A stretch of 64,000 nt of DNA, taken from positions 220,677,234 to 220,741,233 of the forward strand of contig OY757010.1 in NCBI GenBank assembly GCA_963580285.1, written 5' to 3'. The translations under genes and the position numbers were made by a program. Of this stretch, positions 30,051-41,850 are shown piece by piece. The notes below the pieces were generated by a model. It saw nothing but the letters and a program-made list of their open reading frames with translations. It made no database searches and was not told the origin of the DNA. Each line of letters starts with the position of its first letter. Positions within the stretch are counted from its first letter, which is position 1. This DNA is from Lucinisca nassula. Its lineage: Eukaryota > Mollusca > Bivalvia > Lucinida > Lucinidae.

Positions 30051-33000
30051 CCAGCAAGGACAATTTATATAGGTATGTTAAATAGACTGTTCCCACCAAG
30101 GACACTTTCTGTAGGTATGTTTTATAGACTGTTCCAAGCACAGACACTTCTGTAGGTATGTTTATAGACTGTTCCCAGCCCGGACAATTATATAGGTATG
30201 TTAAATAGACTGTTCCCACCAAGGACACTTTTCGTAGTTATGTTTAGTAGACATTTTCCAGCACGGACACTTTCTAAAGCTATCATTAAAAGACTGGTCC
30301 TAGCATGGACACTTTCTGTAGGTATATTTAAAAGACTGTTCCCACCACGGACACTTTCTGTAGTACGCTTCATAGTCTGTTCCCAGCAAGGAAACTTTCT
30401 GTAGCTATGTTTAATAGACTGTTCCCATCAAGGACACTTTCTGTAGGTATGTTTAATATATTGTTCCCAGCACGGATACTTCTGTTGGTATGTTTAATAG
30501 ACTGTTTCCAACAAGGACACTTTTATACGTATGTTTAATAAGAAGTTCCCACCAAGCACACTTTCTGTAGCTATGTTTAATAGACTGTTCCCAGCATGGA
30601 CACTTTTTGTAGCTATGTTTAATAGGCTGTTTCCAGCACGGACACTTCTGTATATATGTTTAATAGACTGTTTCCAACAAGGTCTCTTTCTATACGTATG
30701 TTTAATAAACTGTTCCCACCAAGGACACTTTCTGTAGTTATGTTTAATAGAATGTTCCCACCAAGGACACTTTCTGTAGCCATTTTTAACAGACTGTTCC
30801 CACTAAGGACACTTTTTGTAGCTATGTTTAATAGGCTGTTTCCAGCACGGACACTTCTGTATATATGTTTAATAGACTGTTTCCAACAAGGACTCTTTCT
30901 ATACGTATGTTTAATAAACTGTTCCCAACAAGGACACTTTCTGTAGCTATGTTTAATAGAATGTCCGCACCAAGGACACTTTCTGTAGCCGTTTTTAACA
31001 GACTGTTCCCACCAAGGACACTTCATGTAGCTATGTTTAATAGACTGTTCCCAGCATGGACACTTTTTGTAGTTATGTTTAATAGAATGTTCCCACCAAG
31101 GACACTTTCTGTAGACATTTTTAACAGACTGTTCCCACCAAGGACACTTCATGTAGCTATGTTTAATAGACTGTTCCCAGCATGGACACTTCATGTAGCT
31201 ATGTTTAATAGACTGTTCCCAGCATGGACACTTTTTGTAGCTATGTTTAATAGAATGTTCCCACCAAGGACACTTTCTGTAGCCGTTTTTAACAGACTGT
31301 TCCCACCAAGGACACTTCATGTAGCTATGTTTAATAGACTGTTCCCAGCATGGACATTTTTTGTAGCTATGTTTAATAGAATGTTCCCACCAAGGACACT
31401 TTCTGTAGCCATTTTTAACAGACTGTTCCCACCAAGGACACTTCATGTAGCTATGTTTAATAGACTGTTCCCAGCATGGACACTTTTTGTAGCTATGTTT
31501 AATAGGCTGTTTCCAGCACGGACACTTCTGTATATATGTTTAATAGACTGTTTCCAACAAGGACTCTTTCTATACGTATGTATAATAAACTGTTCCCAAC
31601 AAGGACACTTTCTGTAGCTATGTTTTAATAGAATGTCCCCACCAAGGACACTTTCTGTAGCCGTTTTTAACAGACTGTTCCCACCAAGGACACTTCATGT
31701 AGCTATGTTTAATAGACTGTTCCCAGCATGGACACTTTTTGTAGTTATGTTTAAGAGAATGTTCCCACCAAGGACACTTTCTGTAGACATTTTTAACAGA
31801 CTGTTCCCACCAAGGACACTTCATGTAGCTATGTTTAATAGACTGTTCCCAGCATGGACACTTCATGTAGCTATGTTTAATAGACTGTTCCAAGCATGGA
31901 CACTTTTTGTAGCTATGTTTAATAGAATGTTCCCACCAAGGACACTTTCTGTAGCCGTTTTTAACAGACTGTTCCCACCAAGGACACTTCATGTAGCTAT
32001 GTTTAATAAACTGTTCCCAGCATGGACACTTTTTGTAGCTATGTTTAATAGAATGTTCCCACCAAGGACACTTTCTGTAGCCATTTTTAACAGACTGTTC
32101 CCACCAAGGACACTTCATGTAGCTATGTTAAATAGACTGTTCCCAGCATGGACACTTTTTGTAGCTATGTTTAATAGGCTGTTTCCAGCACGGACACTTC
32201 TGTATATATGTTTAATAGACTGTTTCCAACAAGGACTCTTTCTATACGTATGTTTAATAAACTGTTCCCACCAAGGACACTTTCTGTAGCTATGTTTAAT
32301 AGAATGTGCCCACCAAGGACACTTTCTGTAGCCATTTTAACAGACTGTTCCCACCAAGGACACTTCATGTAGCTATGTTTAATAGACTGTTCCCAGCATG
32401 GACACTTTTTGTAGCTATGTTTAATAGGCTGTTTCCAGCACGGACACTTCTGTATATATGTTTAATAGACTGTTTCCAACCAAGATTCTTTCTATACGTA
32501 TGTTTAATAAACTGTTCCCACCAAGGACACTTTCTGTAGCTATGTTTAATAGAATGTCCCCACCAAGTACACTTTCTGTAGCCGTTTTTAACAGACTGTT
32601 CCCACCAAGGACACTTCATGTAGCTATGTTTAATAGAATGTTCCCAGCATGGACACTTTTTGTAGCTATGTTTAATAGGCTGTTTCCAGCACGGACACTT
32701 CTGTATATATGTTTAATAGACTGTTTGCAACAAGGACTCTTTCTATACATATGTTTAATAAACTGTTCCCACCAAGGACACTTTCTGTAGCTATGTTTAA
32801 TAGAATGTCCCCACCAAGGACACTATCTGTAGCCATGTTTAATAGACTGTTGGCACCAAGGACACTTTCTGTAATTATGTTTAATAGACTGTTCCCGACA
32901 AGGATACTTTCTGTAGCTATGAATATTAGTCTCTTCGCAGCACGGACACTTCTGAAGGTATGTTCAATAGACGGGCGGACACTCCTGTAGGTATGTTTAA

Positions 33001-33190
33001 TAGACTGTTCCCACCAAGGACACTGTCTGAACCTATGTCAGGTAGACTGTTCCCATCACGGAAACTCACTGGAGCTATGATTTATAGACTGTTCCCATCA
33101 CGTACACTTCTGTAGGTATGTTTAATAGACTGTTCCCAGCACGGACGGTTTCTGAAGCTATGTTCAATACACTGTTCCCACCAAAGACAC
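30051..33190 (+). repeat. 42-bp tandem array, left (plus orientation)
   Basis: About 75 monomers of TGTTCCCACCAAGGACACTT, TCTGTAGCTATGTTTAATA, GAC (42 bp). Variant monomers recur in a fixed order, for example TTTCCAACAAGGACTCTTTC and TTCCAGCACGGACACTTCTG (a 41-bp type), so the array is built of multi-monomer blocks. Blocks repeat near 30881, 31550, 32222, 32466 and 32717. Because 42 is 14 codons, frames such as MFNRLFPPRTLSVA stay open for up to 250 residues. The same DNA is open on the other strand, so I treat this as non-coding. Confidence 0.95.
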
Positions 33191-33797
33191 TTGTTTCATA
33201 TGTCGGGGGCTGGCAAAACGTATATGTGACGGGACAACACGAGGGAACCTCGAATCTATGTCCACTTGTGGGGCACTAACGCAAAGGAAATTCTAAGATA
33301 CTTAGAATCCTTTACAATATTTATATGGAATAAGTCTAATATTTATAAACAGCACTGGTTACATAATTTTACAAAGACAAACTTAAAGGGACAGTTGACT
33401 CGCAATCTATTCCACTTAGGTTAAGACAGAATGAAAATTAGTCTGGGCCCAATTAAATTTCTGTCTTAATACAAGTGGAATACACTTGAATCACACTTGA
33501 ATTACACATGAAGTACACACACTCATTCACACCCTCACATACTTAACATAGTGTTCTTTCTCCCTTCCTGTTGATGATAAGGACCTGATGAGTGTTTATG
33601 GCACCATAATGTTTTATATAAACTTTATATTAACCAGTATATTCACAGTAATGACTGTTTCACCAACCAGTTTTTGCCTCTGTGTTATACCGTGGCGATT
33701 ACATCTATAGCTGCTCACCGCCGAATAAAATGTAGTAACAGGGGTGGGGGACACATAAACCCCTTTACATCATTCTATGCTCATCATCCATATCATC
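33191..33797. other. foldback loop, first unique part
   Basis: Contains ACTTAAAGGGACAGTTGACT (33384) and a weak inverted pair, ATTCCACTTAGGTTAAGACAG with CTGTCTTAATACAAGTGGAAT (33409 and 33460). A run of TACACTTGAATCACACTTGA words follows. No gene is recognised. Confidence 0.5.
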
Positions 33798-33893
33798 ACT
33801 GCCTCATATCACTGATGCCTCGTATCACCGTTGTCTTATATCAACGATGCCTCATATTAACGATGCCTTATATCAACAATGCCTCATATCAAT
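33798..33893 (+). repeat. 17-bp tandem repeat (ATGCCTCATATCAACG)
   Basis: Six imperfect units of about 16-17 bp. Confidence 0.85.
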
Positions 33894-33949
33894 GATTGAC
33901 GTCAGGTGAGCGATTCAGGCTGCAATGTTGATATTCTATAAGTGTAACT

Positions 33950-34038
33950 GCAATGTCTCCAACACGGACAGTGGGCGCCCACGAAGGACTGTTCCGGACA
34001 AGGTCATAGTGTTGCGTGTTGCAATTATATACTGTAGC
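33950..34038 (+). repeat. 89-bp direct repeat, loop copy
   Basis: GCAATGTCTCCAACACGGAC, ACGAAGGACTGTTCCGGACA, AGGTCATAGTGTTGCGTGTT and TATATACTGTAGC match 42886-42974 with only a few differences. The other copy abuts the right end of the foldback. Confidence 0.88.
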
Positions 34039-34224
34039 CTGTATTACGTGCTATTCGACGTTTAACATTGACAGAGTGCAAATGCCATTTGTAGTTTTGC
34101 TTTTTTGTGCTTCATGTTAGCACGTATGGACATGAAGTTGTAAAACAATAAAACAACGGGCTAAATCCCGCCCACAATATCGCAACATTTTCTGACTCCG
34201 AGAGAACGCATTGTTTGAAGAAAG

Positions 34225-34615
34225 GATAGGCATGCCCTCTGCCAGGCTGATCAGGCTCGGAAGAGCCCAGGGGGACCTAAGGTCCGTGTCAATGAATGCG
34301 TCTTAAGGAACAGGAGAATATATGATTTAAGGTTGAGGATCCGAACGGTTTCTTATATAAGGACTTTCATGATAAGAGGGGTGGGTATGCCCCAGGGGAC
34401 CCCGGTGTATCCAAGGTCAATGTCGTTAAATGCATCTTACCATAAGAAACAAGAATACATTGTTTATGGGTGGGGATCATAAGCAGTTTCCGAGTTATTG
34501 CACATTTTATGAAATGAAGGGGTAGGACATGCCCACGGGTGACCCATTGGGAACCAAGATCTATGTCAGTATATGTGGTTTATCATAAGGAACAAGAATA
34601 TAATATAGTCTATAG
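34225..34615 (+). repeat. direct repeat of about 165 bp, two and a half copies
   Basis: GGGGGACCTAAGGTCCGTGT, GGGACCCCGGTGTATCCAAG GTCAATGTC and GGGTGACCCATTGGGAACCA AGATCTATGTC mark the copies. Each is followed by AAGGAACA.GAATA. Confidence 0.7.
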
Positions 34616-34681
34616 AGTGTTCCATTAATTCTGTCACTGTTTCGTGACCATACTGCACTAAAAGAGTAAGGGGTGCAATAA

Positions 34682-34745
34682 AAAACAACAAGAGGACCAT
34701 TATGGTCCTGTATCGCTAACCTGAGTATAAGTCTGTTCAACACTT
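34682..34745 (+). repeat. AGGACCAT-type repeat fragment in the loop
   Basis: AGAGGACCATTATGGTCCTG TATCGCTAACCT matches ACAGGACCATTGGTCCTGAA TCGCTCACCT at 36963-37000. Each contains a small palindrome. Confidence 0.65.
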
Positions 34746-34779
34746 CCTCAGAATAAACTATTTGAAGTTTTCCACAATT

Positions 34780-35600
34780 GGCCATTATGACCTACATAGT
34801 GGAACCAGGTGAACGAATCTGAACAAGGTCGATGTCAGGATGTATCTGACCGAGTGTGATCAAAATCCATGAGAAAAATCCGTTTGAAAATTTCCACCAT
34901 GTCAGCCATAATATGACCTGCTTATGAACTTGAGCAGAAACATTTGAACAAATCTGAGAAAGATCAATGTCAGGATGCTAATGACCAAGTTTGATCAAAT
35001 TCCAATCAAAGGTTCATGAGAAGTTGTTTGAAGTTTTTTATGATGTCAGCCATTTTGACCTACTTATGCACTGGATAAATTTGCATAAATTTGAGACTGG
35101 TCCATAATTATATGGATGCTTCTGACCCAGTTTCATCAAATTCTGTTTATCTGTTCATGAGAAAAAGCCATTTTATTTTTTTCAAGATGACAGCCATTTT
35201 GACCTACTTATGCAGTAAAGTGAACCATTTGCATAAATTTGAGACTGGTCCAAATAAGGATGCTTCTGACCAAGTTTGATCTGTTCATGAGAAAAAGCCA
35301 TGTAAAGTTATTCCAAGATGGCGGCCATAATGACCTACTTATTCATTGGAGAGGGCTCATTTGAATAAAACTGAGAAAGGTTGATGCCAGGATGCTTCAG
35401 GTCAAGTTTGGACATTAGTTTTTGAAGAGCTGTTCTTTGAACAAAATACACTTCGTAAATACAAACTATGTCACTGTGACCTAATTTCACTACAGATTTG
35501 GATGATATGAATAATCTTGAGAACCAAGGTCCCAACGATGTCTCATACCAATTTTGAGTCAACTATACCAAGCTTTTTCGGATACTAAGTCAATTTACTT
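34780..35600 (+). repeat. tandem repeat of about 140 bp, loop left half
   Basis: Units marked by ATGTCAGCCAT(A/T)(A/T)TGACCTACTT near 34906, 35046, 35190 and 35325. Each is followed by AAATTTGAGA..GGTC, GGATGCTTCTGACCAAGTTT and GATC. The same unit occurs in reverse at 35940-36465. Confidence 0.8.
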
Positions 35601-35614
35601 GTTTTGCTATTTTT

Positions 35615-35644
35615 AGCTCACTGAGACGAAGTCTCAGTGTAGCT
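35615..35644 (+). repeat. AGCT-terminal hairpin at the palindrome tip
   Basis: AGCTCACTGAGAC-GAA-GTCTCAGTGTAGCT, followed by ATTGTGATCAC and a CCGTCCGTCCGTCGTCCG run. It is the same kind of end as at 14092. Confidence 0.75.
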
Positions 35645-36465
35645 ATTGTGATCACTTTTAGTCTGTCCGGCCGTCCGTCCGTCGTCCGTAAACACTTGTT
35701 CAAACGACTTCTTCTCCGAAACCACTGCACCTACGACTCTCAAAATTTATATGCAGCATGATCAGACTCGAGACTTACAAGTTTGCGAAAATTATCCGAG
35801 TCGACAATCCAAGATGGCCGCCGTTACTAAAAATAGCAAAAACAACTAAATCGACTTTTCTCTAGAACCGCATGGTATAATTGGCTGATTTTTGGTATTG
35901 AGGTTCGATGGGCACTAGGTTCTCAAATTTATATACAAAAACTCTGTAGTGGAATTAGGTCACGATGACCTACTTTATATTTACGACATATATTTTGTTC
36001 AAATGGCATCTCCTCGAAAACCAATGCTCAGATTTTGACCAAACTTGATCTGAAGCATTCTGATATCAGCATTTCTCAGATTTGTTCAAATGGTTCCGCC
36101 TCGATGCATAAGTAGGTCATAATGGAAAAACTTCAAACTGCTAATTCTCGTGAACTGGTGAAAGGGATTTGATCAGACATGGTCAGAAGCATCCATGCAT
36201 CAACCAGTATTAGATATATTCAAATGGTTCCACTCCGATGCATAAGTAGGTCAAAATGGTCGATATCGGGAAAACTTCAAACCGCTGATTCTCGTGAATG
36301 GATGAACAGAATTTGATTAAACATGGTCAGCAGCATCCTTACATCAACCTGTATCAGATTTATTCAAATGGTTCCACTCCAATGCATAACTAGGTGATAA
36401 TGGCCGACATCATAAAAAATTTTAAACTGCTGATTCTCTTTAATGGATGAACAGAATTGGATCAA
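35645..36465 (-). repeat. loop right half, inverted copies of the 140-bp unit
   Basis: CATAAGTAGGTCATAATGG near 36108, CATAAGTAGGTCAAAATGG near 36240 and CATAACTAGGTGATAATGG near 36384 are the reverse of the units at 34780-35600. The loop is therefore a smaller palindrome centred near 35.7-35.9 kb, inside the large one. The unit GGATCAAACTTGGAACC joins directly to the right array. Confidence 0.75.
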
Positions 36466-36469
36466 ACTT

Positions 36470-39400
36470 GGAACCGTCTATTAAACATACCTACAGCAGT
36501 GTCCGTCGTAGGAAGAGAAAGTGTCCTTGTCGGGAACAGTCTATTAAGCATAACTACAGAAAGTGCCCTTGGTGGGAACAGTCTATTAAACAGACCTAAA
36601 GAAGTGTCCGTGCTGGGAACAGTCTATAAAGCATACCTAAAGAAGTGTCCTTGGTGGGAACAGTCCATTAAAATACCTAAAGAAGTGTCCGTGTTGGGAA
36701 CAGTCTATTAAACATAACTACAGAAAGTGTCCTTGGTGGGAACAGTCTATTAAACATACCTAAAGAAGTGTCCGTGCTGGGAGCAGTCTATTAAACATAA
36801 CTACAGAAAGTGTCCTTGGTAGGAACAGTCTATTAAACATACCTAAAGAAGTGTCTATGGTTGGAACAGTCTATTAAACATACCTAAATAAGTGTCCGTG
36901 CTTGGAACAGTCTATTAAACATACTTTAAGAAGTGTCCGTGCTGGGAATAGTCTATTAAACACCACAGGACCATTGGTCCTGAATCGCTCACCTAACGTC
37001 AGTCAGCCCAGCGGTTCCAGAGGAGAAGACATTTAAAAATATGTTGACACACAGACACACGACAGACAAACTCTGACCACCCTATAAGCTCACCAATGAG
37101 CCTTCGGCTCAGGTGAGCTAATAACTACAAAAAGTGTCCTTGGTGGCAACAGTCTATTAAACATGGCTACAGAAAGTGTCCTTGGTGGGAACATTCTATT
37201 AAACATAGCTACAGAAAGTGTCCTTGGTGGGAACAGTTTATTAAACATACGTATAGAAAGAGTCCTTGTTTGAAACAGTCTATTAAACATATATACAGAA
37301 GTGTCCGTGCTGGAAACAGCCTATTAAACATAGCTACAAAAAGTGTCTATGCTGGGAACAGTCTATTAAACATAGCTACATGAAGTGTCCTTGGTGGGAA
37401 CAGTCTGTTAAAAATGGCTACAGAAAGGTTCCTTGGTGGGAACATTCTATTAAACATAGCTACAAAAAGTATCCATGCTGGGAACAGTCTATTAAACATA
37501 GCTATATGAAGTGTCCTTGGTGGGAACAGTCTGTTAAAAACGGCTACAGAAAGTGTCCTTTGTGGGGCATTCTATTAAACATAGCTACAGAAAGTGTCCT
37601 TGGTGGGAACAGTTTATTAAACATACGTATAGAAAGAATCCTTGTTGGAAACAGTCTATTAAACATATATACAGAAGTGTCCGTGCTGGAAACAGCCTAT
37701 TAAACATAGCTACAAAAAGTGTCCATGCTGGGAACAGTCTATTAAACATAGCTACATGAAGTGTCCTTGGTGGGAACAGTCTGTTAAAAACGGCTACAGA
37801 AAGTGTCCTTGGTGGGGACATTCTATTCAACATAGCTACAGAGAGTGTCCTTGGTGGCTAACAGTTTATTAAACATACGTATAGAAAGAGTCCTTGTTGG
37901 AAACAGTCTATTAAACATATATACAGAAGTGTCCGTACTGGAAACAGCCTATTAAACATAGCTACAAAAAGTGACCATGCTGGGAACAGTCTATTAAACA
38001 TAGCTACATGAAGTGTCCTTGGTGGGAACAGTCTGTTAAAAATGGCTACAGAGAGTGTCCTTGGTGGGAACATTCTATTAAATATAGCTACAAAAGGTGT
38101 CCATGCTGGGAACATTCTATAAAACATAGCTACATGAAGTGTCCTTGGTGGGAACAGTATGTTAAAAACGGCTACATAAAGTGTCCTTGGTGGGGACATT
38201 CTATTAAACATAGCTACAGAAAGTGTCCTTGGTGGGAACAGTTTATTAAACATACGTATAGAAAGAGTCCTTGTTGGAAACAGTCTATTAAACATATAAA
38301 CAGACGTGTCCGTGCTGGAAACAGCCTATTAAACATAGCTACAAAAAGTGTCCATGCTGGGAACAGTCTATTAAACATAGCTACATGAAGTGTCCTTGGT
38401 GGGAACAGTCTGTTAAAAATGGCTACAGAAAGTGTCCTTGGTGGGAACATTCTATTAAATATAGCTACAAAAGGTGTCCATGCTGGGAACATTCTATTAA
38501 ACATAGCTACATGAAGTGTCCTTGGTGGGAACAGTATGTTAAAAACGACTACAGAAAGTGTCCTTGGTGGGGACATTCTATTAAACATAGCTACAGAAAG
38601 TGTCCTTGGTGGGAACAGTTTATTAAACATACGTATAGAAAGAGTCCTTGTTGGAAACAGTCTATTAAACATATATACAGAAGTGTCCGTGCTGGAAACA
38701 ACCTATTAAACATAGCTACAAAAAGTGTCCATGCTGGGAACAATCTATTAAACATAGCTACATGAAGTGTCCTTGGTGGGAACAGTCTGTTAAAAATGGC
38801 TACAGAAAGTGTCCTTGGTGGGAAAATTCTATTTAACATAGCTACAAAAAGTGTCCATGCTGGGAACATTCTATTAAACATAGCTACATGAAGTGTCCTT
38901 GGTGGGAACAGTCTGTTAAAAACGGCTACAGAAAGTGTCCTTGGTGGGGACATTCTATTAAGCATAGCTACAAAAAGTGTCCTTGGTGGGAACAGTTTAT
39001 TAAACATACGTATAGAAAAAGTCCTTGTTAGAAACAGTCTATTAAACAATATACAGAAGTGTCCTTGGTGGAAACAGCCTATTAAACATAGCTACAAAAA
39101 GTGTCCATGCTGGGAACAGTCTATTAAACATAGCTACATGAAGTGTCCTTTGTGGGAACAGTCTGTTAAAAACGGCTACAGAAAGTGTCCTTGGTGGGGA
39201 CATTCTATTAAGCATAGCTACAAAAAGTGTCCTTGGTGGGAACAGTTTATTAAACATACGTATAGAAAGAGTCCTTGTTGGAAACAGTCTATTAAACATA
39301 TATACAGAAGTGTCCGTGCTGGAAACAGCCTATTAAACATAGCTACAAAAAGTGTCCATGCTGGGAACAGTCTATTAAACATAGCTACATGCAGTGTCCT

Positions 39401-41850
39401 TGGTGGGAACAGTCTGTTAAAAACGGCTAAAAAAAGTGTCCATGGTGGGGACATTCTATTTAACATAGCTACAGAGAGTGTCCTTGGTGGGAACAGTTTA
39501 TTAAACATATGTATAGAAAGAGTCCTTGTTGGAAACAGTCTATTAAACATATATACAGAAGTGTCTGTGCTGGAAACAGCCTATTAAACATAGCTTCAAA
39601 AAGTGTCCATGCTGGGAACAGTCTATTAAACATAGCTACATGAAGTGTCCTTGGTGGAACAGTCTGTTAAAAATGGCTACAGAAAGTGTCCTTGGTGGGA
39701 ACATTCTATTAAACATAGCTACAAAAAGTGTCCATGCTTGGAACATTCTATTAAACATAGCTACATGATGTGTCCTTGGTGGGAACAGTCTGTTAAAAAC
39801 GGCTACAGAAAGTGTCGTTGGTGGGGACTTTCTATTAAGCATAGCTACAGAAAGTGTCCTTGGTGGGAACAGTTTACTAAACATACGTATAGAAAAAGTC
39901 CTTGTTAGAAACAGTCTATTAAACAATATACAGAAGTGTCCTTGCTGGAAACAGCCTATTAAACATAGCTACAAAAAGTGTCCATGCTGGGAACAGTCTA
40001 TTAAACATAGCTACATGAAGTGTCCTTTGTGGGAACAGTCTGTTAAAAACGGCTACAGAAAGTGTCCTTGGTGGGGACATTCTATTAAACATAGCTACAG
40101 AAAGTGTCCTTGGTGGGAGCAGTTTATTAAACATACGTATAGAAAGAGTCCTTGTTGGAAACAGTCTATTAAACATATATACAGAAGTGTCCGTGCTGGA
40201 AACAGACTATTAAACATAGCTACAAAAAGTGTCCATGCTGGGAACAGTCTATTAAACATAGCTACATGCAGTGTCCTTGGTGGGAACAGTCTGTTAAAAA
40301 CGGCTACAGAAAGTGTCCATGGTGGGGACATTCTATTAAACATAGCTACAGAGAGTGTCCTTGGTGGGAACAGTTTATTAAACATATGTATAGAAAGTGT
40401 CCTTGTTGGAAACAGTCTATTTAACATATATACAGAAGTGTCCGTGCTGGAAACAGCCTATTAAACATAGCTACAAAAAGTGTCCATGCTGGGAACAGTC
40501 TATTAAACATAGCTACAGAAAGTGTCCTTGGTGGGAACAGTCTGTTAAAAACGGCTACAGAAAGTGTCCTTGGTGGGAACATTCTATTAAACATAGCTAC
40601 AAAAAGTGTCCATGCTTGGAACAGTCTATTAAACATAGCTACATGAAGTGTCCATGCTGGGAACAGTCTATTAAACATAGCTACATGAAGTGTCCTTGGT
40701 GGGAACAGTCTGTTAAAAATGTCTACAGAAAGTGTCCTTGGTGGGAACATTCTATTAAACATAACTACAAAAAGTGTCCATGCTGGGAACAGTCTATTAA
40801 ACATAGCTACATGAAGTGTCCTTGGTGGGAACAGTCTGTTAAAAACGGCTACAGAAAGTGTCCTTGGTGGGGACATTCTATTAAACATAGCTACAGAAAG
40901 TGTCCTTGGTGGGAACAGTTTATTAAACATACGTATAGAAAGAGTCCTTGTTGGAAACAGTCTATTAAACATATATACAGAAGTGTCTGTGCTAGAAACA
41001 GCCTATTAAACATAGCTGCAAAAAGTATCCATGCTGGGAACAGTCTATTAAACATAGCTACATGAAGTGTCCTTGGTGGGAACAATCTGTTATAAATGGC
41101 TACAGAAAGTGTCCTTGGTGGGAACATTCTATAAAACATAGCTACAGAAAGTGTCCTTGGTGAGAAAAGTCTATTAAACATAGCAACAGTAAGTGTCCAT
41201 GCTTGGAACAGTCTATTAAACATAGCTACAGAAAGTGTGCTTGGTGGGAACTTCTTATTAAACATACGTATAGACAGTGTCCTTGTTGGAAACAGTCTAT
41301 TAAACATACCAACAGAAGTATCCGTGCTGCAAACAATCTATTAAAATACCTTCAGAAAGTGTCCTTGGTGTGAACAGTCTATTAACCATATCTACAGAAA
41401 TGTCCGTGCTGGGAACAATCTATCAAACATACCTACAGAAAGTGTCCTTGATGGGAACAGTCTATTAAACATAGCTTCAGAAAGTGTCCGTGCTGGGAAC
41501 AGACTATGAAGCGTACTACAGAAAGTGTCCGTGGTGGGAACAGTCTTTTAAATATACCTACAGAAAGTGTCCATGCTGGGACCAGTCTTTTAATGAAAGC
41601 TTTAGAAAGTGTCCGTGCTGGATAATGTCTACTACCCATAACTACGAAAAGTGTCCTTGGTGGGAACAGTCTATTTAACATACCTATATAATTGTCCGGG
41701 CTGGGAACAGTCTATAAACATACCTACAGAAGTGTCTGTGCTTGGAACAGTCTATAAAACATACCTACAGAAAGTGTCCTTGGTGGGAACAGTCTATTAA
41801 ACATACCTATATAAATTGTCCTTGCTGGGAACAATCTATTAAAGGAGTCC
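36470..41850 (-). repeat. 42-bp tandem array, right (minus orientation) with higher-order repeats
   Basis: About 125 monomers, the reverse complement of the left array. The marker monomer GAAAGAGTCCTTGTTGGAAA recurs near 37261, 37638, 37888, 38265, 38643, 39019, 39270, 39521, 39897, 40147, 40398, 40943 and 41277. The steps are about 377, 251, 545 and 335 bp, which equal 9, 6, 13 and 8 monomers less one base (one 41-bp monomer per block). Two adjacent 377-bp blocks at 38.0-38.7 kb are nearly identical. The open repeat frame KCPWWEQSIKHSYR is a by-product of the 14-codon period. Confidence 0.95.
36963..37121 (-). mobile_element. AGCT-ended repeat fragment inside the right array
   Basis: Breaks the monomer series. 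Starts CAGGACCATTGGTCCTGAAT, has CACACAGACACACGACAGAC, and ends with the hairpin AGCTCACCAATGAGCC-TTCG-GCTCAGGTGAGCT at 37087-37119. Confidence 0.8.

Noticed and set aside
30619..31446. 275-codon frame with KCPWWEQSIKHSYR repeats as a repeat-protein gene
   Set aside because: The frame exists on both strands because the monomer is 42 bp. It breaks at every 41-bp monomer, and no start context or conserved flanking exon is seen.
30051..33190. CRISPR-like repeat array
   Set aside because: Monomers are directly adjacent with no unique spacers, and the genome is eukaryotic in character.
33590..33610. hammerhead core CTGATGA near 33587
   Set aside because: It is followed by GTGTTTATGGCACC with no GAAAC, so the second half of the motif is missing.
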